Source: Skeletonema tropicum (taxonomy: Eukaryota > Bacillariophyta > Thalassiosirophyceae > Thalassiosirales > Thalassiosiraceae). From it: 64,000 bases of DNA. Of this stretch, positions 21,095 through 31,949 are shown piece by piece. The stretch is from positions 1,488,001 through 1,552,000 of the forward strand of contig CM074131.1 in the NCBI GenBank assembly GCA_037178625.1, in the 5' to 3' direction. The notes below the pieces were generated by a model that saw only the letters and a program-made list of their open reading frames with translations, did no database searches and had not been told where the DNA came from. Each line of letters begins with the position of its first letter. Position 1 is the stretch's first letter. The position numbers and the translations under genes were made by a program.

Positions 21095-21639
21095 TCAAAG
21101 CGTCTCAGAAATCCTCTTCCCAAGCACCTTCTTCGCATGCACGATATGATGAAGGTTTTCATATCTTCGAAGAAGGGCAATTCCAGTGCCATCCTTCATC
21201 CTATTCCGGACCTTAGTAAGAATGGTGTGCTTCAAAGGTTTGGCCCGACGTTCGCAATCCATAGACCCCACCGTTCCCATGGACAGTAGAGGCTTTGTTC
21301 CTGCGTAACACTCATACCACCCCAAGCGTCCAGAAATAGCACCAGTCCTCTTGCATACTTTACCACTTCTTTGATACTGAAAGACTTGTTACTCTTTTCC
21401 AGTTCCTCAGAAGATGGAACCAGCTGAAGTGGATCTGCAAAAGAATGATACCAGTCATTCGACTGAGTATCAAAGTTCTCGAAATCCTTGAGCACTCTCT
21501 TCTGCATCTCGTCCAAACCATCAACACCCAAGGCCACATACCACTCAATCATCTTTCTCACAAGTGCGGCCTTGTTTGTCTGCAGGTGGAATACATTCCT
21601 CCAGGCACGAGACTTGGGGTCACAGAGGAAAGCCATCAA
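21095..21639 (-). pseudogene. hAT-like transposase C-terminal fragment, frameshifted
   Basis: Two overlapping minus-strand frames (21232-21639 and 21095-21325) read as one protein broken near 21300-21320. The first has IEWYVALGVDGLDEMQKR and VVKYARGLVLFLDAWGG. The second has GTVGSMDCERRAKPLKHTI, then LRRYENLHHI, which recalls the hAT dimerisation region. The assignment is by motif only and is tentative. It sits inside the inverted repeats and has no complete catalytic core. Confidence 0.4.
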
Positions 21640-21918
21640 GTGATGCTCATCGAGTAAGCCAACCTTCTATCCGCTGGGATCAGTTTTTGGTTTTTCGTGT
21701 TAGCGATATTGGAGCGATATTGGCCTTCCCGCCAGAACTTTTGAGAATTTCAATTTTGGCCAAATTTATCAACAATTTCACCCTGAAATTTTCCAGTAAG
21801 TTTCAGTGCTGAAATTTCTCCCTTAGAAATTTTTCAACACTACCAAATTTGTGCAGCAAAAAGCTAGTGGACTCTCACATGCATTTCTCAGCGGAGCATT
21901 GGAATTATCGGCCCACGG

Positions 21919-22284
21919 GAACCTGGGGTTGACACGTCTTGCTGAGAGATTTGTCAAGAGCTTGCCAGGAGTTTCAAGTCGTGGTTCTCAAAAATCTAGC
22001 GTTGAGGTGCGTTGAGGTTGATTTCTGATGGCCTGTTCCGTCAAAACTTGCCGCCGACGCCACGGATCGGCCATCTGACACGGTGCGCCGCCAAGCAGCA
22101 TGTCACTCGTGGCGGTGGCAGCAAGTTTTGACGTTGGCGCAAGTTTTTGACGGAACAGGCCATCAGAAATCAACCTCAACGCACCTCAACGCTAGATTTT
22201 TGAGAACCACGACTTGAAATTCCTGGCAAGCTCTCGACAAATCGGCTGCTAACAAAAAGCAGCCACTGTCAACCCCAGGTTCCC
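21919..22284. repeat. Long foldback hairpin
   Basis: The left arm 21919-22051 (GAACCTGGGGTTGACA to CCGTCAAAACTTGC) is repeated inverted at 22139-22284, with about 87 bp between. The arms are almost identical apart from a 15-20 bp insertion in the right arm. RNA from either strand would fold into a hairpin of about 130 bp. It looks like a foldback or MITE insertion nested in the larger inverted-repeat element. Confidence 0.85.
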
Positions 22285-22750
22285 GTGATCGGCCAGTCAA
22301 CACATGTATAGAACCCCCATTATGGTCGACAAAAGTACTGGAAAAGCATATTCGGCAAATCTCCGAAATATAATTTTGGCCATTGTGGCCCAAAGCTAGA
22401 GCATTTCACTAACAAAAAAAATTGAAAAAAGGCTCCGGGTGCAAAAAGTGAAGATTTTGGCGGGATGCACGGCCTTTATATTGGGTTGTTTGATATCGGC
22501 ACCGTTTGGTAGATGGGAATGCGTCCAAATGGAAGATATCGCGTAATCGAGACAGGAAACGGTGGCACTTACCGCATTCTCTTTTCTGAAAGCGTGGTAT
22601 CATTGCCACGTATTCCCACAGTACCTGAGACTACTAATAAATAAAACTAAAATCTAGAGGAAACTCACCGCCACAGACCGCCACCCACCACCACACCACC
22701 GACTTCTATCTTGTGTCATTGTTACTCATAAATAATTATTCCAAGGCAGA

Positions 22751-24723
22751 ATGGCAGCCTTTGATACTGAGGCAACGCAGACAATGGCGGTCGATAATAC
22801 TGAGCCAACGATAGGAGCCAGAAATCATAATGACACCAGCACCGCCACAGCTCGTAATATTAATATGGGTCCAGCCAATCCACCACCCACCAGCAGCAGC
22901 CCGTGGCGGCTTTGATGGCAATGTTTATGAGGTGTTGGAACAGGCCCTTTCCCAGTCAGAGGGACAATCAGCTCGACTAAGTGCCGGAGACGAAAGCAAG
23001 AGGAGTTATGAGCAGTCGCTGCAAGACTTGATTCGGCTACAGGAAGACTTAAAAAATTGGACATGTCCTCCCATTCTCAATAACGTCGCAGAATCATTGA
23101 CAAGTGATGTAATACTTCAAATCGACATTGCCGAAACACTTCTTGGTAGTGGTGGTCACAATGTGCCGGAACCAGAGAAAAGGGACAATGACAATTGTTA
23201 TTGGTTTGCCGAAATCTTTAGCAAGAATACCAAGGAATTTCGCGAGACAGAAATCGTCCCAGAAATTAAGGCTGCATGCCGTGCCGGAGGATTTACGGTT
23301 AATTGCAAATACAGAAAAATGGAGAATGAGAATGGTTGTATTCAAGTGAAGTGTTGCAGAGAGGAACGTTTCATTCGGAAGAGAAGAATCTAGCACATAA
23401 TAGAAAGCAGAAGAGGACCGCCAAGAGTAACAAAGCTCCAAAGGCTATCAAAAAGAAAAGTGCAAAGCCTGTCAATGGCGAGGATGGAAATGATACGAGG
23501 TGCCCTTTCCATTTCACAATATATTGGGATGAGAAACGCAGCCGCTGGTTTATACCAAACATTCAGAGAGGGAATAGGGGGCATTGTGGCCATCCACCGA
23601 TCGATCCTGCAGACATTAAATTGGAAACAAAAAATTGCATTTCTCCAGCGGAACAGGAGCAGGAGATTGCTAAAGATTCAATGCAAAGTCACATCTCAAC
23701 AGCAGCAACACAGAGTCTCATCAGAACGCGAACGGGAGAAACACCTTCATGGCAGCAGGTTCATCGTATGAAAAAGAAGCAGGAGAGTAAACAATACGGA
23801 GCAGACCATAATGACACCACATCCTGTCACCGTCTCCTGCATTACCTCACAACTACGGACGGGATATCATGCACTGTTCTTTTCGCAGATCCGACGACTA
23901 ATTTATTAACAGTGAAGGAGAAGAAAGACAAACGAAATAGTGCTCTTGCGGTTGAACAGCTGGGGACGGAATTGCTTGGAGATAATACCGATTCTCCTGC
24001 CATCTACGCCCAGGGTCTGAAAGGGCGGAAGGAATTGATTCACACAGGAACAGGGGAACTAATGCTTGCCGTTGCATTCACGTCCGACAATCAAAGAAGA
24101 AAGTTTGATATCTTTCCAGAGTTTGTAACGGGTGACGATACCGAGGGTACTAACTCAGAAAAGCGGCCCCTGTACACATTACTAGGCAAAGATCAAAATG
24201 AGAAGGTGTTTCCTGTAGCTTGGGCGTTTATGCCATCGAAATCGCAGTGGGCATACGATTGGTTCTTCGGAGTTGCCATGCCAAAACTTCACCCCGGTGA
24301 CGCAATTGATCGTGTTGAGATTATTCTTATATTGGAGTTTATTACAAGCTCATTTAAGAATTACCGCCACAAACTGTTTGAGTCTGAATTCAATACGCGT
24401 GGTCACAAGGGAAACGTAACAACCAGTGGAAACGAAGGATATCATAGAGGTTTGAAGAAGGCTGCTCTTGGCCCAAGACCAGATGACGACTTGTGCGTTG
24501 CTGCAAGGAAGATAGTTGATCTTGCAAATGTCCGTGAGGATGAAAAGTCCAAGAAAGCAGCCTCAGATGTAAATTCAACTTTTGGCAAAGCAGACGATAG
24601 AGAACGAACTGTGCGAGAATTTAGTACGTTTTGCAACGAAAAGTTATCGGCTGAGAGTGTATTCTCTGATGATTACTTCCAGTTTCGTGAAGCAGAGGAT
24701 ACATTTTTAGTCAAATGTGACTA
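22751..24723 (+). pseudogene. MULE transposase with FAR1-like DNA-binding domain, frame-broken
   Basis: A probable start at 22751 (MAAFDTEATQT) leads through Pro-rich sequence. The frame then moves near 22890-22910 to GGFDGNVYEVLEQ, and again near 23370 to the frame ending at 24723. The middle section ACRAGGFTVNCKYRK, VKCCREERF, DTRCPFHFTIYWDE and RGHCGHPP fits the FAR1/WRKY-GCM1-like zinc DNA-binding domain that accompanies MULE transposases. The transposase core follows (KFDIFPEFVTGDDTEG, VFPVAWAFMPSKSQ). It then jumps from DAIDRVEII to FITSSFKNYRHKLFES, omitting the second catalytic Asp and the C..H block. Two frameshifts and an internal catalytic deletion argue for an inactive copy. Confidence 0.7.
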
Positions 24724-24809
24724 AGCCAAATTGGATTTTGATATCTCAGGGGCTCCAATACATTTTGGCACGAGAATTCCACGAGACTCCGTAACATACC
24801 TGGTGATTC

Positions 24810-25509
24810 AGTTTGCTGTGTTCCTGTGAAATCATCAAGTGTAGCACCAACTGCACTCAGCAGTCGTACAACATCTACAACTGACTTGCACAGTCAAAAT
24901 GGTCCCACTTTTGGAGACCAGCCGTTGCCCACTTTTGCTTTTGGAGCAGCCAAAATGTTACATCATTCTAGCACTTATGTTGTTCCAAGCCAGAGCCGTA
25001 GTGACAATTGCCGCAATGATTCAGAAATGTTGATAGGTAAAGTTGATGTTGAGTTGTCCGAGTCAGACAACAAAGTTGATTTGACTGAAGCTTTTCGGGC
25101 TCGTTATGGCGATATATGCAACTTTGCAGAGAGTGCTGGAGATGATGGGATCGCAGTAATGGCCAAGCATTTTGCCCATTGTCAACGTAGATTTTTGAAC
25201 TTCTTCAACGATTCAACAACAACTGAAGATGATGAAGTTGCAACACCAGCACCTCCCAACTCAGGCAGCACACCGTATCTTAGATTCAAGTATCCTTTTG
25301 AGGTGATCTGTCGAATGGCAGAAGAAACTGGGAAAAGAGGCATTAAAGTAGTGAGCGAGACATTACTTGCCTGCAAACAAGAGTTGGTTGGTCTAGTTGA
25401 TGGAAAAAAGCTGAGCAAGAAGAAGATTGATAGCAGACTCAAAAAGGTGACTAGTCCTCCTAAAGGGAACCAGTCAAGAAAGAGACCAAGCCAATGGCTT
25501 GAGGCCTGA
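24810..25509 (+). pseudogene. C-terminal part of the MULE-associated protein with an internal duplication
   Basis: This frame is open from about 24810 (GDSVCCVPVKSSSVAP) and ends at 25509 after about 230 codons. It has no ATG at the front and follows the transposase frame, so it is likely the C terminus of the same protein after another frame break. Two segments resemble one another: YGDICNFAESAGDDGIAVMA with HCQRRFLNFF, and YPFEVICRMAEETGKRGIKV with ACKQELVGLV. This suggests a duplicated helical motif. The tail is Lys-rich. I recognise no family. Confidence 0.45.
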
Positions 25510-25597
25510 TTCTTCTTGAGCCTTGCAAGTATTGTTATGTCATATAGATATCTTTTATTTTATTGTTTAAAAAACATTTGGGGCTGTCATTGCTGGC

Positions 25598-25835
25598 TCT
25601 GCAAGCTACGTGTATCAAACTACTGGATAAGTTATCACTTAGTAGAACGTGAGTTATATACTTCTTCCTACCTACTATGATTACATTACTCCCCCCCCCA
25701 CTTCAACATTGATTTGGTTCTGCAAGCTACGTGTATCGAACTACTGGATAAGTTATCACTTAGTAGAACGAGAGTTATATACTTCTTCCTACCTACTATG
25801 ATTACATTACTCTTACTCCCCCCCCCCCACTTTAA
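25598..25835. repeat. Direct repeat, about 110 bp, two copies
   Basis: TCTGCAAGCTACGTGTATC and the following 100 or so bp occur at about 25599-25705 and again at about 25722-25835. Both copies end in a poly-C run (9 and 10 C). A handful of substitutions and a short insertion separate them. They lie inside the right part of the MULE-type element. Confidence 0.85.
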
Positions 25836-25844
25836 CATGGAACA

Positions 25845-26150
25845 CGGAAGAATTGATGCCACTATTGTGGCGCAAATACGTCTGTGGACTTAGAAGATTG
25901 AAGGCTTCCAACTTCATCATTCGATTCAGCATGAAAAATGGGTCTTATAACTATGTTTTGGGTCTATGAAATTATTATTTTTACCTCTCCTATGTGGTGC
26001 CAAACAATTATGTGACGAATTATACGGAAGAATTGATGCCACTATTGTGGCGCAAATACGTCTGTGGACTTAGAAGATTGAAGGCTTCCGACTTCATCAT
26101 TCGATTCAGCGTAAAAAATGGGTTTTGTCACTATGTTTTGGGTTCATTTA
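25845..26150. repeat. Direct repeat, about 120 bp with a 180-bp period
   Basis: CGGAAGAATTGATGCCACTA starts at 25845 and again at 26025. The copies stay nearly identical for about 120 bp, to the TATGTTTTGGG segment. Both are non-coding as far as I can see. They are the subterminal repeats of the MULE-type element. Confidence 0.85.
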
Positions 26151-26410
26151 ACGTTGTGTTTTGCAATCATTACCTGTAGGAGAAGAGCATCATCTTGTGT
26201 ATCATTTTGTATGACGGACGGAGGCTTTTATTTTTTGGGAGGTAGGAGGAATGATCGATGATCGCGGACGCGGCGGTTTTGGTTGAAAGAGGTTGAAAGT
26301 CCCGTTTCCCGTTTTCAGTCCGGTCTGTCTACGTCCGTTTCTTTCTCGGTTACGCGATGAGTTCCATTTGGACGCATTCCCATCTACCAAACGGTGCCGA
26401 TATCAAACAA

Positions 26411-28136
26411 AGTTCGAGCTAAAGGCGGGAACTAAATCGTACCTCGACAAAAATGGTACACTAACAAAACACAACAAACATGATTCTACACCCTTATGTG
26501 TTGGTTCTGCGCCTCCATGTCGCCCCCCCAACCCAACCCCCGAGCATAATATGATAGTAAAGACTAATAGCTTTCGATAGAACCACTGGTCAACGTTATA
26601 TGTAGTATGCTCGCACAGCAGCAAAGAGTCTACGGTATGCAGGTAGGTATTAGGCATGCGTAACTCTAGATCGAAATCGCAGTTATTGAGTTCAAATTTG
26701 TCGCTAGGTGCTCCATATCGACGAATTATAGTTTCTTATGCAACAAATAATGTATTTATAATGTTTGGGATGTTATGTTTAGCTTACTTTATGTATTTTT
26801 GTCGAGTATCATGGCCATTTTTATGACTCTTTTCATGTTGTTAGTGTTTTGTGCGTGAAAATTGCTAAATGGTACCGCGGCGACGGTACCATTTGGTTCC
26901 CGCCAGTAGCGAGCGGAGTAAGTTGTAAGTAGCTGAGTGAGACGAGCGTGATCACGCAGTCGTTTTGATCGCGTGATTGATTGATTGATCGTACGCAAAT
27001 CAGGTGTTTATCGTCACGCGATCAACAATCAATCACGTTATGAATCACGCGTGACTATCGAGCATCAGTCAAAATAAAACCATAAAAAATCGACGATGGC
27101 GAATCAACGTGACGTGCAATAGGCTCTCAGAGAGGATTAATTAGAGACAACAGCAAGGATGCGGTGTTGCTGGTCTCTTAGTATCGTTGCTTAGCTTCCT
27201 CTCAACGCCTGCGGGATGTGGGGTTGCCGGTTGTTTGGTCTCTTTGCTCTTCTTGTTCCTGTCCACGCATGCTTTCAAATTTGATCGCAGAGACATGTCA
27301 TGCTTTTGACAATGTTGTTCCTTCCACCGACGAAATACAACTGCAAACCTAGAGTGGATCATCTTCCGAAGAATAACTTGGTACACTTCCTCTATTGCAT
27401 CTTGCCGGAAAATCATCGAGGGGGACTGACACGATGATACAAATTTGGAGTGGATGGATGAGTTGTGCATCACAAGAATGGAAGTTAGAGCGCTTCATTA
27501 CTCCCTTCTCAAAAGCGGCAGTGATATTGGCAGGAGTTGCTTTCAATTGTATAAACTTCGAAATGTTGACGGAAGGTGGTGGTGTCTTTATCATCGGCGG
27601 CGGCATCAGTTTGGATAGTGTTGTGTGTTGTTGCTAAAGTAATGACACATTCTTGACCAAATCAGTAACGGTAACGTTATGTCACCGAAGTGCGCTTCGG
27701 TGCCCTCTGGCGATATGTAGACAAATCGGTGCTGTTTGTAGGGCATAGGAGCACCTACATCTCGACCAAATTCAAAGTGCATATTCCCCGGGGATGCTTC
27801 GTTTCTGTAAAGTCTCATCCCTTGCGCTGATGCTATGATGCTCCATGGCATCTTTCTCTGTCATCCAGACCCCCATCGGACATGGCTCGGGTGTGACCGC
27901 CATATTGACGCACAGACAGGATTGACGTCGGCGAATTATGTGTGCAGTGTTTGATGCTGGCTCGATGTGTAAGAGCCGTTGGCATTGTCATAAATGTTTG
28001 TACAAAAGAGAGTGCGGCAAGCCTTCTGACATTTTGCTACTAGCTAACTGTACGTACTTGTAATCTACAGTACCTCTCGTACATAGACGAAAAACAAACG
28101 GCATGATATGAGTGGTCTGTCCCAGTCAGTTTAAGT
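26411..28136. other. Intergenic, with an ATCACGCG-rich patch and a possible minus-strand coding remnant
   Basis: Around 26935-27060 CGCGTGATTGATTGATTG and its complement recur in several orientations, giving a patch that can self-pair. On the minus strand, 27851 to 27141 contains three overlapping frames with protein-like stretches: NEASPGNMHFEFGRDVGAPM, then KATPANITAAFEKGVMKRSN and DAIEEVYQVILRKMIHSRF. The last of these ends in a duplicated ATPHP motif. This could be a frame-broken gene, but I recognise no family. I see no other gene. Confidence 0.3.
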
Positions 28137-28429
28137 ATGAACCGTGAGAATCCCTACGTAAAGCCTGTCCCCCGTTTTTTTTTGGTTCCGACGATCTCAA
28201 CTTTTTGCTCTCCACCACCGTAGCCACAAAAGATCCGCCCTCCCGTAGTATCATACTACCAACCATACCATAGGGCACACACAACGCATAATAACTTGAT
28301 AACATACTGTCCCCTACAGAATTTTCCGTAGAATTCAACGGTGGCCGCCGATTTGTTACGTTTGCAGCGGTTTTATTTACGTATCGTCATAAAGCTGACG
28401 GTGCGTGATAATTAATTTATTCCACGCCG

Positions 28430-29698
28430 ATGACAGTCCGTCACCTCTGGGTGCATGCTTTGGGTGGCTTTAGCAGCAAACCACACCAAGCATTATCTAT
28501 TTTGAAAGGGAAAAGAGTTGCCTTCGATGCTGCAATCATATTGAACAAGGTAAACGGCAAGGAGCTGACGAAACTGACTTCAACAAACGAACCAACTTAT
28601 GCATCTCCGGATATATTAGACTACGTGCAAGAGTTTCACGACCTGGTGATTGATGCAGGAGTAATACCCTGCTACGTATTTGACGGGAAAGCGCCGCCAA
28701 TAAAGAATAGAGAGAAGTTGCGTAACGATTTAGAATCATATCTTCAAATCGCCTTCGACAGAGATGCTGCCATCACCCCGCATCAATACGATGACGTTTA
28801 CCATGTACGCAATGTCGTACCATTGACTGGGAAGCCAGTTGATGAGGAGTGTGGCCCCTGTTATTCTGCTGCTGATAATGCAACTGTTGCAACAAGTGAG
28901 CCGCTTCCAACATTTGCCCGCCTTGACTTTGAAAAGGTTCCACTTGAAGCACAACCGCGATTGTGTCTAATACTTTGGCTGCAGTCAAGAGGGATTAAAA
29001 CACTTCAGAAGGAGTCGAGATCAATTATCGAGCGGAATGTACGGTGGGCATTAGCTAACAACAAACCTGTGCTTCCTCCTAGTATCAAGTTTCTAATGGG
29101 AAAGTACAACGGATTTGAGGCGTTAGAGGCACGAATTGCTAACAATAAGTTTGACTCTTGGGACAAAGACTACTACACAATTGCAAAACTCGTTAGAGAT
29201 GTAAGTGACAGCTACATGGAAGAGAAGTTGGATGGAGCCCTTCCAGGAATGAGATCACGAGCAATACTACTCTTGAAAGGAGGAAACATCAATCCACGCT
29301 CTATCCAATGTTGCAATGTGACATCCAAAATAGACAATTCATCTTGCTGCCTGCTATTGCGCTGCGAAGCTCTGAGTTCTGTCCGACCTGTCATCCATAC
29401 CATCCATGCCGTCTTTGAAGATAAGAAGGACGGGGACTTTCTATCATCCCCACTGTCAACATGCAGTTGCGAAGATGGATCACTCTTTTGCTCGCATATG
29501 ATTGCTTTCCTCTTGGTGCTAGCATTAGTGCAGCGTAGTGCTTCACAGAAGGAATTTGAGACAGGATATCCTGTGTCTCCAAAGCTTGTACAAGCTGAAC
29601 CAGTATTGATTGAGAACTTGCATGCATTAGATATTTTTAATAGGCAGCAAGCTCAAACTAAGAGGCAAGCAGGTAATAAACGAAAGCGAAATGATTAA
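28430..29698 (+). CDS. Transposon accessory protein: XPG/FEN1 N-terminal domain plus SWIM zinc finger
   Basis: This is a 422-residue protein. ILKGKRVAFDAAIIL places D33 where FEN1/XPG nucleases have their first catalytic Asp. VIPCYVFDGKAPPIKNREKL places D85 at the second, within the diagnostic VFDGK.P..K...R motif. No clear I-region (E.EA) follows, so only the N-region is recognisable. Residues about 345-356 are a SWIM finger CxCx6CxH (C345, C347, C354, H356), a zinc motif found with MULE transposases and some recombinases. The tail is basic (KRQAGNKRKRND). I infer a DNA end-processing or binding partner for the adjacent transposase. The frame is intact. Confidence 0.75.
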   Translation: MTVRHLWVHALGGFSSKPHQALSILKGKRVAFDAAIILNKVNGKELTKLTSTNEPTYASPDILDYVQEFHDLVIDAGVIPCYVFDGKAPPIKNREKLRNDLESYLQIAFDRDAAITPHQYDDVYHVRNVVPLTGKPVDEECGPCYSAADNATVATSEPLPTFARLDFEKVPLEAQPRLCLILWLQSRGIKTLQKESRSIIERNVRWALANNKPVLPPSIKFLMGKYNGFEALEARIANNKFDSWDKDYYTIAKLVRDVSDSYMEEKLDGALPGMRSRAILLLKGGNINPRSIQCCNVTSKIDNSSCCLLLRCEALSSVRPVIHTIHAVFEDKKDGDFLSSPLSTCSCEDGSLFCSHMIAFLLVLALVQRSASQKEFETGYPVSPKLVQAEPVLIENLHALDIFNRQQAQTKRQAGNKRKRND

Positions 29699-29706
29699 TA
29701 TAACAT

Positions 29707-31949
29707 TTATGATTTACGACTCTTCTTGTTTTTGGGCCAGTACTCCTCCGCAACGATCGAGTTATCACCTGGTGTACGAAATGGTTGATCTAGATTCGCC
29801 TCGCCATGTGCCAGGGAATGTGCATATGGTAAGAGAGGTATCAAGTAGTATGGAATCTTTCCATTCAAAATATCTTCACTGTACACTCTACTGAAGACTG
29901 TCTCTGCGGAGAAACGAGAGCTAGTCAATGGCCTGTCACGTTTGATATGCTCTGGTGCCTTCCGATACGCTTTGGTTGCAGCAAGCTTTGTAGGCGTCTC
30001 TACAGTGTTGAAATTTGGGTAGTCACGATCTGTATCAGCAAAACCCTTATCGGCCAAGATCTTATACTCCTTTGGAATCTTCGCTAGCCGCAACCAAATT
30101 GTGGGGAGCTCCTCCAATGTTGGCATAGCAACTTTGTCATGATCAATCATCTCACTCCCCATCCAACGAAGTAACTTGTGACGGTCCTCTTTTGCCGCAA
30201 GTAAAAAGTATGAAAGCAAGCACTTACGAAGTTTGCCATCTTCGTAACAGCGGTGAAGCCTCTCATGGCGCTCCAGCTGCCGCAGTTTACGTAACCCACT
30301 CTCATTTGCACCAGCTCTCAAAATAGCCTCATGTTGTTCTCGTAGACGTTCCGGACTGAGGAGTGGTGCACGTTTCTTACCACCCTTCTCTTTCTCCTTC
30401 TCTTCTGCCAAGTTCATTGCCTTGCGTTGTTTGAACCATTCTACTGCATCAGTCACTAACGCAGTACTCTCGTTTTCATTTGTTGCATCTTTGTCACCGT
30501 TTTCTGCTTCATTCTCGTCGCACTCCAAAGTTTTTAGAAGACCAAGCCGATCCAAACCTGTTGCATTCCCAGTAATCAACACATCGTCGTGTGGCGCATC
30601 TTCGTCACCAAGCAATTCATTGCAAACTTCATCAATGAGGCTTTTGAAATCTTCATACTTGAGGACATTATTTAACGCATTGTAATGCCTATCTTCATTT
30701 GGAACAATTGACAGTTCGTCCCGTTGCTTGGCAATATCTTTCCACTCCTCCACTGGTGCACACTTACGTCCGAGTGATCCCCAGAGACGCTGTAGCTTTG
30801 TTTCTGATGCACGGGCCCCAAACAATGGCGTATGTTCAAATACAAGTCCCGCAGCTGTGGACCAAGTCAAACATCGGGCTGCATCACAGTCCGTCTTGGA
30901 GCTGAAAGTGACTCTACTTGCGGTGCCATCATTAACTTTTGTGCCAATAGTAACATCCTTTCCATCAATCATAACAACTTTTGGGTATCCATTCTCAACT
31001 AATTTATTGGGAAGCTCGACTTCAAGATATTCCTCAGTAATGTCAAGATTGCATAAATCATCTCCTACTTCACCCCACTTTGGTCCCCACTCGTACAGTA
31101 TATTGCTAATAGTCGTTCGGTGGCGAGCCAACATCAATGCAATCATTTGTTGGTCACTGATACGGTGAAGGAACATTCGGCAGATAAGAGCCTTCTCAAA
31201 CTGATGAAGATTTGGCATCTTGAACTGGTTTGACTTTTCCTTTGACTTCTTCCTCTTCCTGTTAGTTGTGAATATGATGTTATCCATGTTGAAGTCGGCT
31301 TCAATCTCCTTCGGGAAGTGAACACGCAAGTATTGCTTTGTTTCGTCCCAACTTTCATACCCAAACAGAACCTTTGCTGCATGTTTGTTTTTGTTGTGAA
31401 ATCGGTCACTAAATAGTGTTAACCTTGACAGACCACCAGCGTTCAAGACGATCTCCTTTGCTTCTTGCAAAATTGTGGATTCCTGCAGTTCCACCGCAAT
31501 GTTTGCAACATCCTCAGCATGCTTGGCCGTCGTTCTTTTGATACTTTTCTGCACAGCTTTCTTTTGTGACTTTGCAACATCCTTTTGTAATTTTATCTCC
31601 TCCCTCCCTCCGTGTGTGTTGCACGTGTCCGTTTCATATTAGAGTCATCTGTTGCTTTCTGTTTTAGTTCTTTGTAGTCGGATACGGAAATACCAAGGTT
31701 TTTACATGCACAATTAATAAAATTCAATGCATTGACTGTGTCGGACACTTCAATATTGATGCATCTGCCAGCAAAGTCAGGGTGTTTGTTTTTGTTAAAA
31801 ATTGCCAGAAGTTTAGCGCAATCTTTCCAATTGCAGTCACATGCATTCTTTTTCTTTTTCACTGCCACAGGAGAGGGAGTAACTTTTGTTGATCGGCGCT
31901 TCTTTCCTACCTTCGGAGTCTTGGGAGACAATTGTTTGGTCGAAACCAT
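29707..31949 (-). CDS. DDE transposase of the 4.1-kb TIR element, one apparent frameshift
   Basis: The N-terminal part starts at ATG 31949 (MVSTKQLSPKTPK). It has a basic run and a Cys-containing segment (ACDCNWKDCAKL, AGRCINIEV), possibly zinc-binding. It leaves frame near 31600 in an (AC)n(GGGA)n tract. The adjacent frame continues THGGREEIKLQKDVAKSQKK and stays open to 29707. The catalytic core fits DDE_Tnp_4/PIF-like enzymes: YPKVVMIDGKDVTIG (first Asp codon at 30966-30964), YKILADKGFADTD (second Asp, 30051-30049) and RFSAETVFSRVYSED (Glu, 29904-29902). An HTH-like segment (DQQMIALMLARHRTTISNIL) precedes it. The single shift in a microsatellite may be a sequencing slip. Confidence 0.8.

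Larger units (their letters stand above)
20675..22447. mobile_element. Inverted-repeat element of about 1.77 kb containing a hAT-like relic
   Basis: An arm of about 80 bp at 20675-20760 (TTTTTTGCACCCGGAGC to GGCCAAAATTAAGTTTC) is repeated in inverse orientation at 22362-22447. A second, imperfect inverted pair lies inside (about 20915-20985 and 21775-21848, around TAGTGTTGAAAAATTTC). Together they bracket a frame-broken transposase-like fragment and a foldback hairpin. No target duplication was identified. Confidence 0.6.
22487..26410. mobile_element. MULE-type DNA transposon with about 77-bp TIRs, degenerate
   Basis: 22487-22563 (TGTTTGATATCGGCACCGTT and onward) is repeated inverted at 26334-26410 with only a handful of differences. 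The 3.9-kb interval encodes the pieces of one MULE-like transposase on the plus strand. Between the coding part and the right TIR lie two sets of direct repeats. I found no 8-11 bp target duplication next to the TIRs, so the true ends may differ slightly. Confidence 0.75.
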
